A stretch of 6,653 bases of DNA from an uncultured Anaerosacchariphilus sp. (GTDB lineage Bacteria; Bacillota; Clostridia; Lachnospirales; Lachnospiraceae), in NCBI GenBank assembly GCA_934373375.1, contig CAKROP010000123.1, positions 1-6,653 of the forward strand, read 5' to 3'. Shown one piece after another: positions 1 through 6,545 of this stretch. Both the position numbers and the translations under genes were made by a program. Within the stretch, counting starts at the first letter, position 1. Each line of letters begins with the position of its first letter. Under the pieces are notes generated by a model that worked only from the letters and a program-made list of their open reading frames with translations, was not told where the DNA came from and ran no database searches.

Positions 1-827
1 GTATTGTACCCTATGTGCGTGGCCGGGAGCGGAGCCGGAAGCCTGAGGACATTATCCGGGAAATCGAGAAGCTGGCTGCGGACGGCGTGACCGAGGTCAT
101 GCTGCTGGGCCAGAATGTCAATTCCTATGGAAAGAATCTGGAGAATCCGATGACCTTTGCGCAGCTTCTCCGCGAGGTGGAGAAGATTGACGGCATTCGC
201 CGGATCCGTTTTATGACGTCTCATCCGAAGGATCTGTCCGACGAGCTGATTCAGGTTATGAAGGAATCGAAGAAGATCTGCCGTCATCTGCACCTGCCCC
301 TGCAGTCCGGAAGCAGCCGGATCTTAAAGGCCATGAACCGTAAGTACACCAAGGAGCAGTATCTGGAGCTGGCGGAGAAGATTCGCAGGGAGATCCCGGA
401 TATTTCCCTGACTACCGATATCATCGTGGGCTTCCCGGGCGAGACTGACGAGGACTTCGAGGAGACCCTGGATGTGGTGCGGAAAGTCCATTACGATAAC
501 GCGTATACCTTTATCTATTCCAAACGAACCGGAACGCCTGCTGCCACCATGGAAAATCAGGTGCCGGATGCGGACAATAAAGTCCGTTTTGACAAGCTCC
601 TGGCGTTGGTACAGAGCTGTGCCAGAGAGCAGACCGCCCGCTATACCGGAACTGTTCAGGAGGTCCTGATTGAGGAGGTCAACGACCACAAGCCCGGCTA
701 TGTGACAGGCCGCATGAGCAACAACCTGCTGGTTCATTTCCCGGGCGAAGCGTCCCAGATCGGACAGTATATCAACGTCAGTCTGGACGAATGTAAGGGC
801 TTTTATTTCATGGGAACTGTCGTTTAA
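1..827 (+). CDS. miaB: tRNA-2-methylthio-N6-dimethylallyladenosine synthase MiaB, 3' part (5' end outside window)
   Basis: MiaB is a cytoplasmic radical-SAM methylthiotransferase that adds a methylthio group to i6A37 of tRNAs reading UNN codons. The frame is open from base 3, and bases 1-2 (gt) fit the end of a TGT Cys codon. The first residues, IVPYVRGRERSR, directly follow the CxxxCxxC cluster cysteines in this family, so the N-terminal UPF0004 domain and the cluster motif are cut off. LLGQNVNSYG (about nt 102-131) is the signature that separates MiaB from its relatives MtaB and RimO. LHLPLQSGS and IVGFPGETDEDF are further radical-SAM family motifs. A C-terminal TRAM domain covers about nt 634-824. 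The gene ends with TAA at 825-827. About 270-275 of the usual 440-480 residues are present, with no frameshift. The next gene starts 12 nt downstream, suggesting an operon. The GTG at 15 is internal and is not the start. Confidence 0.96.
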   Translation, partial: IVPYVRGRERSRKPEDIIREIEKLAADGVTEVMLLGQNVNSYGKNLENPMTFAQLLREVEKIDGIRRIRFMTSHPKDLSDELIQVMKESKKICRHLHLPLQSGSSRILKAMNRKYTKEQYLELAEKIRREIPDISLTTDIIVGFPGETDEDFEETLDVVRKVHYDNAYTFIYSKRTGTPAATMENQVPDADNKVRFDKLLALVQSCAREQTARYTGTVQEVLIEEVNDHKPGYVTGRMSNNLLVHFPGEASQIGQYINVSLDECKGFYFMGTVV

Positions 828-832
828 AGGAG
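827..832 (+). promoter_or_regulatory. Ribosome binding site for the papain/C39-like gene
   Basis: AAGGAG lies 7 nt before the ATG at 840 and overlaps the last base of the miaB stop codon. It fixes 840 as the start of the next gene. Confidence 0.8.
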
Positions 833-839
833 AAAGTCT

Positions 840-1544
840 ATGGAGAACAGACGCTGCTGTCTAAGGCATACCTATCTTGCGGTAAAGACGCAGGCGGATA
901 AATCCTTCGGGGGAAATCAGAACTGGGCCGCCGGCTATATGATGCGGAAATACGGCTGCGGCGTAGTGGCTATGGGCGACGTGCTGATTTATCTGGGCAT
1001 TCACCGGCTGCCCTGCAATACGGATCTGTTGTATGGCATGCTGCGGGAGGACGGCTGTCTTTCTTATCCCCGCTATGAGCGTTATCTGCGCAAGATGAAT
1101 AAGCGCTATCTGGGCATTATCCCGGGCTTCGGCGTGCCAAATTTCCAGCTTGCCCGGGCGATGAACCGGTATTTTCGCCATTACCGGATCGATCTGCGTG
1201 CCAGATGGTGCTTAAGCTCCGGTAAAATGTTGGAGCGGATTCAGGACAGTCTGTCAAAGGACTATCCGGTGATTCTGGCCATCGGCCAGAACATCCCTTT
1301 CTGGCGGAAGAAAAAGCTGACCCTGTACCGCCAGGAAAACGGCGTCTATCTGCCTGCCACCGAAACAAAGGCTCATTATGTGGTGGTCACCGGTATGGAG
1401 AACGGCTATCTGCAGATTTCTTCCTGGGGAAAAGAATATTTTATCTCCTGGAAGGAATATCAGGAATACGGGAGAAAATACAGCAGCTTCTGGGCCAGCA
1501 ATATCTGCCTGATTCAGGAAAAGAAGGGAAAGAAGCATGAATAA
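840..1544 (+). CDS. Uncharacterised papain-like / C39-like cysteine peptidase-fold protein
   Basis: This 234-residue protein has no assigned function that I recognise. Its layout resembles C39-like members of the papain fold. Q27 in NQNW could be the oxyanion-hole Gln. C40 in YGCGVVAMGDVLIYLG has the Cys-Gly context of C39 peptidases. H179 in KAHYVVVTG sits on a strand followed by GYLQISSWG (residues 189-197), which matches the papain layout His ... NSWG. The usual third residue, Asn or Asp, is Ser here (S194). There is no signal peptide, transmembrane helix or ABC-transporter domain, so it is probably cytoplasmic and not a bacteriocin-processing exporter. The central part (residues 76-130) is rich in Arg and Tyr. 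It follows miaB by 12 nt, and its stop overlaps the start of the HD-domain gene by 8 nt, so it sits inside the operon. The fold assignment comes from motifs only. Activity is unproven, and it may be an inactive or substrate-binding homologue. Confidence 0.6.
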   Translation: MENRRCCLRHTYLAVKTQADKSFGGNQNWAAGYMMRKYGCGVVAMGDVLIYLGIHRLPCNTDLLYGMLREDGCLSYPRYERYLRKMNKRYLGIIPGFGVPNFQLARAMNRYFRHYRIDLRARWCLSSGKMLERIQDSLSKDYPVILAIGQNIPFWRKKKLTLYRQENGVYLPATETKAHYVVVTGMENGYLQISSWGKEYFISWKEYQEYGRKYSSFWASNICLIQEKKGKKHE

Positions 1545-2127
1545 CTATTTTGCCATGATGTCCCGGATGAAATACATCGACCGCTGGGCGCTGATGCGCA
1601 ATACCCGGGCAGAGAACCTAAGTGAGCACAGCTTGGAGGTCTCTATGATTGCCCACGCGCTGGCTGTGATTGGCAACATTTATCTGGGCAAAGAGCTGAA
1701 TGCGGATCGGGCCGCGGTGCTTGGCATGTACCATGATGCGACGGAGATCATTACCGGGGATATGCCGACACCCATAAAATATTATAACCCGGAGATTCGG
1801 CATACCTATAAAGAAATCGAACAGAAGGCGGGCCAGACTCTTCTTTCCATGCTTCCGGAAGAAATGCGCGTATCCTATGAAGGAATATTTACGAATCAGG
1901 AGGAAGATGCTTATCTCTGGAAGCTTGTAAAAGCTGCGGATAAGCTGTCAGCCTATATCAAATGTATCGAAGAGGAGGGGTGCGGCAACCGGGAATTTGT
2001 CCGTGCCAGAGAGACAACCCTGGAGCAGCTTCACCGGCTTAAGGTGCGGGAGGCAGAGCTGTTTTTGACCTATTTTATAGATGCTTACGGAAAAAATCTG
2101 GATGAACTGACAGGAGAAGAACAATGA
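1537..2127 (+). CDS. yfbR: HD-domain 5'-nucleotidase, YfbR type
   Basis: The E. coli member of this family is a metal-dependent 5'-deoxynucleotidase that dephosphorylates dNMPs in the cytoplasm. The 196-residue length matches the family (about 199). The N terminus, SRMKYIDRWALMRNTRAENLSEHS, aligns well with the E. coli YfbR I recall (RW..MRN.R.EN.SEHS). The HD metal ligands are present: H31, H66-D67 and D135. The catalytic-acid region MYHDATEIITGD keeps E70 and D75, and the MPTPIKYYNP substrate-loop motif follows. KAADKLSAYIKCIEE (132-146) is the last helix with the metal Asp. The ATG at 1537 overlaps the previous stop by 8 nt and has a GAAGGGA-like ribosome site about 8 nt upstream, so translation is probably coupled. 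It overlaps the next gene by 4 nt (ATGA). The exact nucleotide preference in this organism cannot be read from sequence. Confidence 0.88.
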   Translation: MNNYFAMMSRMKYIDRWALMRNTRAENLSEHSLEVSMIAHALAVIGNIYLGKELNADRAAVLGMYHDATEIITGDMPTPIKYYNPEIRHTYKEIEQKAGQTLLSMLPEEMRVSYEGIFTNQEEDAYLWKLVKAADKLSAYIKCIEEEGCGNREFVRARETTLEQLHRLKVREAELFLTYFIDAYGKNLDELTGEEQ

Positions 2128-3089
2128 GTGAAAACAGAGATTTTGATTTTTGCCCGCGCTGCGGAGCCCTGATGCAGGACGGCGTCTGCCGGAGCTGCGG
2201 TTACAGCGGACGGTTTGGCAGCGTACAGCAGCCGGCGCAGAATTACGGAATGGGAAACAGTCCGAAGAAAAAGAAGACGAAAGGCTGGGTGATCATCTTA
2301 AGCATTCTCGGCGCCATACTTCTGATTGGCGCTCTGATTGTGGTTACCATGAATGTGAGCCGCCTGATTTTCCATGCCGCGCAGGATACGGCGGGAAGCT
2401 CCGATTATTATGACGACTATGGCGACTACTACGATGATTCTGAAGATTATGAACCGAGTGAAGACGACGCGTATTATAAGGAAATCGTGGATGACATCAA
2501 TGAGGACGCAGCCTATACCATTGACTGGCTGACCGAGTCCCGCTGGGCGTCCGCGGATGATGATACTACAGGGTATTACGTGACTTATCCGGAGCTTCGG
2601 GCGAAGGACGCGGACAGCACGGCGGACTATTCGGCCATCAATGCGGCTGTTAAGCGGGCGGCTGAGCAGTATAGTGATTCCTATGTGAATTTCCCCGATG
2701 GCATTACCACCAGCGGTTATGTGACCTATATGGATGACCAGGAGATCAGCGTGGTATTTCAGCACCGACTTTCCGGGGAGGATGGCGCCTTGCCGAAGCT
2801 GACTGCCCTGAATTTCCGGATTGAGACCGGCGAGCAGATCGCGCCGTCGGAAATGATTGATATTGACGAGGAGCTGGTTATGCGGTTCCGGGCCCAGGAT
2901 CAGACCCAGAACGGCGGCGTGGATTTCGTCACCAACAGCACAGACGAAGAGCTGTTAAAGCTGCTGTCCGATCCGCAGGAGTCCGCATACTTTTATTCTC
3001 CTGTGGGACTGGAAGTGGGCTTCAATTATGAGAGCGAAGAATACGGAAAGGGCTGGGTCAGCGTAACCTTAAAGGAGCGCGCCCTGTAG
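2124..3089 (+). CDS. Zinc-ribbon membrane protein with acidic linker and DUF3298-like extracellular domain
   Basis: This 321-residue protein has a visible three-part layout. An N-terminal zinc ribbon has C10, C13, C22 and C25 (FCPRCG ... CRSCG). A basic stretch KKKKTKG (48-54) precedes one transmembrane helix at about 55-77. An acidic Tyr/Asp linker follows (94-118), then an outer domain of about 200 residues. By the positive-inside rule the zinc ribbon is cytoplasmic and the large C-terminal part is outside. The end of the protein ([12 protein letters not shown], then [12 protein letters not shown] ... GWVSVTL) resembles the DUF3298/RsiV-like fold found C-terminal in PdaC and RsiV-type proteins. 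That domain assignment is by pattern, with moderate confidence. Function is unknown; a sensor, anti-sigma-like or cell-envelope role is conceivable but not shown. It starts in an ATGA overlap with the nucleotidase gene and lies 10 nt before nfo. Confidence 0.75.
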   Translation: MSENRDFDFCPRCGALMQDGVCRSCGYSGRFGSVQQPAQNYGMGNSPKKKKTKGWVIILSILGAILLIGALIVVTMNVSRLIFHAAQDTAGSSDYYDDYGDYYDDSEDYEPSEDDAYYKEIVDDINEDAAYTIDWLTESRWASADDDTTGYYVTYPELRAKDADSTADYSAINAAVKRAAEQYSDSYVNFPDGITTSGYVTYMDDQEISVVFQHRLSGEDGALPKLTALNFRIETGEQIAPSEMIDIDEELVMRFRAQDQTQNGGVDFVTNSTDEELLKLLSDPQESAYFYSPVGLEVGFNYESEEYGKGWVSVTLKERAL

Positions 3090-3091
3090 GA
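3088..3091 (+). promoter_or_regulatory. Weak ribosome binding site for nfo
   Basis: AGGA overlaps the TAG stop of the previous gene and lies 8 nt before the ATG at 3100. It is short compared with the other sites in the window. This suggests that nfo depends partly on coupling to the upstream gene or is made at a modest level. Confidence 0.55.
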
Positions 3092-3099
3092 AAAACGGC

Positions 3100-3930
3100 A
3101 TGTTTTATATCGGAAGTCATATTTCATCGGCCAAAGGCTATGAAGCCATGGGAAAGCAGGCGCTGAAGCTGGGGGCCGGTACCTTTGCCTTTTTTACCCG
3201 CAATCCCCGGGGCGGCAGCGCCAAAGCCATCGACCCGGCAGACGTGGAACGGTTTCAGGGTATTGCGCGGGAAAACGAGTTTGGAAAAATCGTGGCCCAT
3301 GCGCCCTATACATTGAACGCCTGTTCCGATAAGGCGGACACCCGCCGCTTCGCGGGCGAGGCTTTTCGGGATGACCTGAAGCGCATGGAGTTTACGCCCG
3401 GCAATTATTATAACTTTCATCCCGGCAGTCACGTGGGGCAGGGTGCGGAAGAGGGGATTCGCCTGATCAGTGAGATGCTGAACGCTTCTCTGTCTCCGGA
3501 CATGACCACCACGGTGCTTCTGGAGACCATGGCCGGAAAGGGCAGCGAGGTGGGAAGAAGCTTTGAAGAGCTTAAGGAAATTTTCGACCGGACAGAGCTT
3601 TCTGAGAAGCTGGGCGTTTGCCTGGATACCTGTCATGTGTGGGACGCAGGCTATGATATCGTCGGCGATCTGGATGGTATACTTACAGAATTTGACAAAG
3701 TGATCGGTTTGAATCGTCTGAAAGCCATTCACCTGAACGACAGTCTGAATGATCGCGGCAGCCATAAGGATCGTCACGCCCGCATCGGCGAGGGGCACAT
3801 CGGCTGGGAGGCCTTCACCCGTATTATCAATCATCCGGCGCTCCGGGAGCTTCCCTTTATTCTGGAGACGCCAAATGACGACGCAGGCTGGACGGATGAG
3901 ATTGCGAGACTTCGGGCTGCGCGCATTTAA
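3100..3930 (+). CDS. nfo: Endonuclease IV (AP endonuclease, deoxyribonuclease IV)
   Basis: Endonuclease IV cuts the DNA backbone 5' of abasic sites and removes 3'-blocking groups in base-excision repair, using a three-zinc centre in a TIM barrel. At 276 residues it is the normal family length (about 280). All nine expected zinc ligands can be placed: H67 (AHAPY), H107 (NFHPGSH), E142 ([13 protein letters not shown]), D176 and H179 ([13 protein letters not shown]), H211 (IHLNDS), D224 and H226 ([10 protein letters not shown]), and E256 (FILETP). The start MFYIGSHIS matches the usual N terminus (IGaHvS), which supports ATG 3100. It is the last gene of the tightly packed series beginning with or before miaB. 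A 95-nt gap with a new promoter follows. No frameshift or missing residue is seen. Confidence 0.97.
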   Translation: MFYIGSHISSAKGYEAMGKQALKLGAGTFAFFTRNPRGGSAKAIDPADVERFQGIARENEFGKIVAHAPYTLNACSDKADTRRFAGEAFRDDLKRMEFTPGNYYNFHPGSHVGQGAEEGIRLISEMLNASLSPDMTTTVLLETMAGKGSEVGRSFEELKEIFDRTELSEKLGVCLDTCHVWDAGYDIVGDLDGILTEFDKVIGLNRLKAIHLNDSLNDRGSHKDRHARIGEGHIGWEAFTRIINHPALRELPFILETPNDDAGWTDEIARLRAARI

Positions 3931-3953
3931 ACCTTAAATTTTTCGAAAGAGCA

Positions 3954-3982
3954 TTGTCTTTTTATATACCAAACGGTATAAT
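3954..3982 (+). promoter_or_regulatory. Sigma-A type promoter for the beta-CASP/amidase unit
   Basis: A -35 box TTGTCT (3954-3959, 4 of 6 consensus) and a perfect -10 box TATAAT (3977-3982) are separated by 17 nt. Transcription would begin near 3989, giving a leader of about 37 nt before the ATG at 4026. The surrounding DNA is AT-rich, unlike the flanking genes. Prediction from sequence only. Confidence 0.75.
3965..3980. promoter_or_regulatory. Perfect 16-bp dyad over the -10 region, candidate operator
   Basis: TATACC and GGTATA form a perfect inverted repeat with an AAAC centre. The right arm shares four bases with the -10 box and the left arm lies in the promoter spacer, so a dimeric protein bound here would block RNA polymerase. 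Size and symmetry suit a TetR-like dimer, but no regulator gene is in the window. A stem with a four-base loop could also form in DNA, but it lies upstream of the predicted transcript start. Confidence 0.45.
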
Positions 3983-4011
3983 AAAGGTAGCAAAAACAGT
4001 ATCTATATTTT

Positions 4012-4017
4012 AGGGAG
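4012..4017 (+). promoter_or_regulatory. Ribosome binding site for the beta-CASP gene
   Basis: AGGGAG lies 8 nt before the ATG at 4026. An earlier ATG at 4018 is out of frame and reaches a TGA after three codons, so 4026 is the start. Confidence 0.75.
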
Positions 4018-4025
4018 ATGAGACT

Positions 4026-5630
4026 ATGAGGCTGACATTTCTGGGTGCGGACCACGAGGTGACAGGCAGCTGTCATATGCTTGAGGCCTGCAAAAAGGTG
4101 ATACTTGTAGACTGTGGTATGGAACAGGGGCCGGACATCTATGATAATCAGGAAATTCCGGTGAATCCTGCTGATATTGACTATGTGCTTCTGACGCATG
4201 CGCACATTGATCATTCGGGCCTGCTGCCTTTATTATACAAGCGGGGCTTTAAGGGGACTATTTTTTCCACTTATGCTACCAGCGATCTCTGTGAGGTCAT
4301 GCTCCGCGACAGTGCCCACATTCAGGAGTTTGAGGCGGAGTGGCGGAACCGAAAGGCAAAGCGTGCCGGAAAGCCGGAATATGTGCCGCTGTATACTATT
4401 GCGGATGCGGACGGCGCGTCGAAGCTGTTCTGTGGCTGTCCGTACGGAGAACGGATTCATCTTGCGGACGGAATTGATATCCGGTTTACTGATGTGGGAC
4501 ATCTGCTTGGTTCAGCGTGTATTGAGGTCTGGCTTCAGGAGGACGGTGTCGAGAAAAAGCTGGTATTCTCCGGCGACATCGGCAATCTTCATCAGCCGAT
4601 ATTAAAGGATCCGGCTCATGTGGAGACTGCGGATTATGTACTGATTGAGTCCACCTACGGAGACCGCAGCCATGGTCCGAAGCCGGACTATGTAAAGGAG
4701 CTGACCCGGATTATCCAGGAGACCTTTGACCGTGGCGGCAATGTGGTGATTCCGTCTTTCGCGGTAGGGCGTACCCAGGAGATGCTGTATTTTCGGCGGG
4801 AGATCACGGCAAAGAAGCTGATACACGGACATGACGGCTTCAAGGTCTACGTAGATAGTCCTCTGGCAGTACAGGCCACCACCATTTTCAATAAAAACAT
4901 GTATGATTGTTTTGATGAGGAGACGTTGGCGCTTGTAAAGAAAGGTATCAATCCCATCAGTTTCCCGGGTTTAAGCCTTTCTATTACCAGTGACGAGTCT
5001 AAAATGATCAATTTTGATGATGAGCCGAAGGTGATTCTCTCTGCGTCCGGTATGTGCGAGGCGGGGCGTATCCGTCATCATTTGAAGCACAATCTGTGGA
5101 GACCGGAAAGCACAGTTCTGTTCGTGGGCTATCAGGCAGTCGGGACACTGGGCCGTTCTCTGGTGGAGGGCGCGAACGAAGTGAAGCTTTTTGGCGAGCC
5201 GGTGGAAGTTAAGGCGCACATTGAAGTTCTGGCCGGTATCAGTGGTCATGCGGATAAGGAGGGCCTGATTAGCTGGATGCAGGGTTTTCGTACAAAGCCT
5301 CAGCGGGTCTTCGTGGTACACGGCGAGGATCAGGTCTGCGATGCCTTTGCAGCCTGCCTGCATGAGGAGTACGGCTTTACCACCACGGCACCCTATACCG
5401 GAGAAATCTGGGATCTGGCCACCAACAGCCGGATTGCAGAGGGCAACCAGGAGCGCATCGTAAAGGAGCAGCGTAAGAGTGCCAAGGCCGGTACGACCGT
5501 CTACGATCGTCTGGTGGAGGCGGGCAGGCGCCTGATGCGGCTCATTGACCAGTGTAAGGGCTGGACCAATAAGGATATTGCGAAGCTGGCGGATCAGATC
5601 CAGGCTCTTTGCGATAAATGGGAAAAATAA
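4026..5630 (+). CDS. Beta-CASP metallo-beta-lactamase-fold hydrolase, probable RNase
   Basis: This 534-residue protein belongs to the MBL-fold 'RNA specificity domain' (YSH1/CPSF73-like) group, whose characterised members are zinc-dependent nucleases acting on RNA. The MBL motifs are complete: H58-A-H60-I-D62-H63 (motif 2), H159 in VGHLLGSA (motif 3), and D184 in FSGDIG (motif 4). The beta-CASP motifs follow: A at E208 (IESTYGD), B at SASGM ... RIRHHL (H350/H351), and C at H407 (SGHAD). SFAVGRTQE (243-251) and VYVDSPLA (273-280) are typical of the inserted beta-CASP domain. After FVVHGE (428-433) there is a C-terminal extension of about 100 residues ending in a predicted helical segment (about 488-534), which is not part of the catalytic core. 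It lacks the KH domain of archaeal aCPSF1. It is shorter in layout than, and different from, RNase J. It is the first gene after the promoter at 3954-3982, and the amidase gene follows by 17 nt. The in vivo substrate is unknown. Confidence 0.88.
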   Translation: MRLTFLGADHEVTGSCHMLEACKKVILVDCGMEQGPDIYDNQEIPVNPADIDYVLLTHAHIDHSGLLPLLYKRGFKGTIFSTYATSDLCEVMLRDSAHIQEFEAEWRNRKAKRAGKPEYVPLYTIADADGASKLFCGCPYGERIHLADGIDIRFTDVGHLLGSACIEVWLQEDGVEKKLVFSGDIGNLHQPILKDPAHVETADYVLIESTYGDRSHGPKPDYVKELTRIIQETFDRGGNVVIPSFAVGRTQEMLYFRREITAKKLIHGHDGFKVYVDSPLAVQATTIFNKNMYDCFDEETLALVKKGINPISFPGLSLSITSDESKMINFDDEPKVILSASGMCEAGRIRHHLKHNLWRPESTVLFVGYQAVGTLGRSLVEGANEVKLFGEPVEVKAHIEVLAGISGHADKEGLISWMQGFRTKPQRVFVVHGEDQVCDAFAACLHEEYGFTTTAPYTGEIWDLATNSRIAEGNQERIVKEQRKSAKAGTTVYDRLVEAGRRLMRLIDQCKGWTNKDIAKLADQIQALCDKWEK

Positions 5631-5633
5631 CAC

Positions 5634-5639
5634 AGGGGG
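5634..5639 (+). promoter_or_regulatory. Ribosome binding site that decides the amidase start
   Basis: AGGGGG lies 8 nt before the ATG at 5648. The in-frame ATG at 5618 lies inside the end of the upstream gene, upstream of this site. 5648 is therefore preferred. Confidence 0.7.
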
Positions 5640-5647
5640 ACCATAAG

Positions 5648-6406
5648 ATGGACACAATTGACAAGAATGAAATGAGCCCGGCGGAGCGTCGGCGCAGGGC
5701 GGCAGCCAGAAAGCGCCGTCAGGAAGAGATAAAGCGCAGAAAGTGCCGCCGGGCACTCCTGTTTGTAGTGATTATACTGGTTGTGGCAGCCATCGCAGGC
5801 GGTATCATATTTGCGGTTTCAAAGTTCACAGGCGGCGGAAGTGGTGTGAAGATTTCCGCACAGGGCAGTACCTATGTGATCGCCATTGATCCGGGACACG
5901 GCGGCCGGGATACCGGCATGAGCAGCGCGGCTATTGAGGAAAAAGAAGCGGATCTGAACATCTGTGCGAAGCTGAAAATCATGCTGGAAAGTCAGGGCTA
6001 TCAGGTGGTAATGACACGGGAGGACGATTCCTATCTGTCCAAGGAGGAACGTGTGGCGGCAGTCAACGCATCCGGCGCGGATCTTCTGGTCAGCGTACAC
6101 TGCAATTATTCCGAGGATGACAGCAGTCAGAGCGGCGTACATGTCAATTATGCGAATGGCGACAAGGAAAGCAAGTCTCTGGCGGAGAATATCGACGCAG
6201 CCCTGGTAAAGGAGACCGGCGCGAAGGATCAGGGAAGTAATTCCTGCGATTTTTCTATTGTAAATGATACGGATATGCCGGCGGTTCTGGTGGAGGCCGG
6301 TTACTTGAGCAACGAGAGCGAGGGCAGCAGCCTGGCGGACGACGTCTACGAGAACAGCGTAGCAAAAGGCATTGCAAAGGGCGTGCTGGCGACCTTGAAT
6401 CGTTAA
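5648..6406 (+). CDS. Membrane-anchored N-acetylmuramoyl-L-alanine amidase (Amidase_3)
   Basis: This enzyme cleaves the bond between N-acetylmuramic acid and L-alanine in peptidoglycan. With the start at 5648 it has 252 residues. The first 35 are cytoplasmic and very rich in Arg and Lys. One hydrophobic helix (about 36-57) acts as an uncleaved signal anchor. A short Gly/Ser linker leads to the catalytic domain (about 76-250) outside the membrane. Zinc ligands are H84 (IDPGHGGRDTG), E98 (EEKEADLNI) and H151 (LLVSVHCN). E216 in VLVEAGYLSN is the expected catalytic Glu. No SPOR, AMIN, SH3 or LysM wall-binding module is present, so the membrane anchor must place it. Size and layout recall CwlD-type spore amidases, but I see no diagnostic motif, so I give no symbol. 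An upstream in-frame ATG at 5618 would overlap the beta-CASP gene by 13 nt. Co-transcription with that gene is likely (17-nt gap). Confidence 0.9.
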   Translation: MDTIDKNEMSPAERRRRAAARKRRQEEIKRRKCRRALLFVVIILVVAAIAGGIIFAVSKFTGGGSGVKISAQGSTYVIAIDPGHGGRDTGMSSAAIEEKEADLNICAKLKIMLESQGYQVVMTREDDSYLSKEERVAAVNASGADLLVSVHCNYSEDDSSQSGVHVNYANGDKESKSLAENIDAALVKETGAKDQGSNSCDFSIVNDTDMPAVLVEAGYLSNESEGSSLADDVYENSVAKGIAKGVLATLNR

Positions 6407-6428
6407 GGGTATCATAAGCATACATAGG

Positions 6429-6464
6429 ATAGAGAGTATCTATGAAATAGTAGATGCTCTCTAT
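6429..6464 (+). terminator. Long hairpin after the amidase gene, possible terminator with weak T-tract
   Basis: The arms at 6429-6443 and 6450-6464 pair over 15 positions, 13 Watson-Crick plus two U-G wobbles (6437 with 6456, 6443 with 6450), around a six-base GAAATA loop. It begins 22 nt after the amidase stop, where a terminator is expected. The stem is AT-rich and is followed only by TTGACTT rather than a run of T, so intrinsic termination may be inefficient. It could instead protect a 3' end or be an unrelated palindrome. Confidence 0.5.
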
Positions 6465-6481
6465 TTGACTTCCGGGAAAGA

Positions 6482-6500
6482 CACATTTGTTCGGAATGTG
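6482..6500. repeat. Short inverted repeat CACATT/AATGTG
   Basis: Six-base arms (6482-6487 and 6495-6500) flank a seven-base centre, about 17 nt upstream of the -35 box of the aroK promoter. It is a perfect but short dyad. It could be a regulator site or chance. Confidence 0.25.
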
Positions 6501-6516
6501 ACTCCGTAAATTGAAT

Positions 6517-6545
6517 TTGACGTGGCTGGAAAGATATACTAAAAT
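6517..6545 (+). promoter_or_regulatory. Sigma-A type promoter for aroK
   Basis: TTGACG (6517-6522) and TAAAAT (6540-6545), each 5 of 6 consensus, are separated by 17 nt. The start of transcription would be near 6552, leaving a leader of about 27 nt. A second, overlapping pair, TTGAAT (6511-6516) and TATACT (6535-6540) with an 18-nt spacer, is also plausible. An inverted repeat TATACT/AGTATA (6535-6540 and 6548-6553) surrounds the -10 box. Confidence 0.65.

Noticed and set aside
15..827. A GTG at 15 as the start of a complete gene
   Set aside because: The frame is open to base 3 and encodes IVPY, the residues that precede VRGRERSR in MiaB after the cluster cysteines, so the gene continues upstream of the window.
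3124..3834. A 236-codon open frame on the - strand
   Set aside because: It lies fully antisense to nfo, whose nine metal ligands are intact. The product has no recognisable motif, so it is a shadow of the real gene.
3925..3961. A terminator after nfo (ATTTAA/TTAAAT or AAAGA/TCTTT hairpins)
   Set aside because: The stems are only 5-6 bp and mostly A-T, too weak to call. Read-through into the next unit cannot be excluded.
4018..4029. A three-codon upstream reading frame (ATG AGA CTA TGA) overlapping the beta-CASP start
   Set aside because: Its ATG directly follows the AGGGAG site, leaving no room for initiation, so it is probably chance.
5618..5647. An N-terminal extension of the amidase from the in-frame ATG at 5618
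   Set aside because: It lies inside the end of the beta-CASP gene and upstream of the clear AGGGGG site, which serves the ATG at 5648.
4971..5756. A 261-codon open frame on the - strand
   Set aside because: It is antisense to the beta-CASP gene and the amidase start, spans the junction between two real genes and shows no family motif.
5819..6421. A 200-codon open frame on the - strand
   Set aside because: It is antisense to the catalytic domain of the amidase, which carries all active-site residues.
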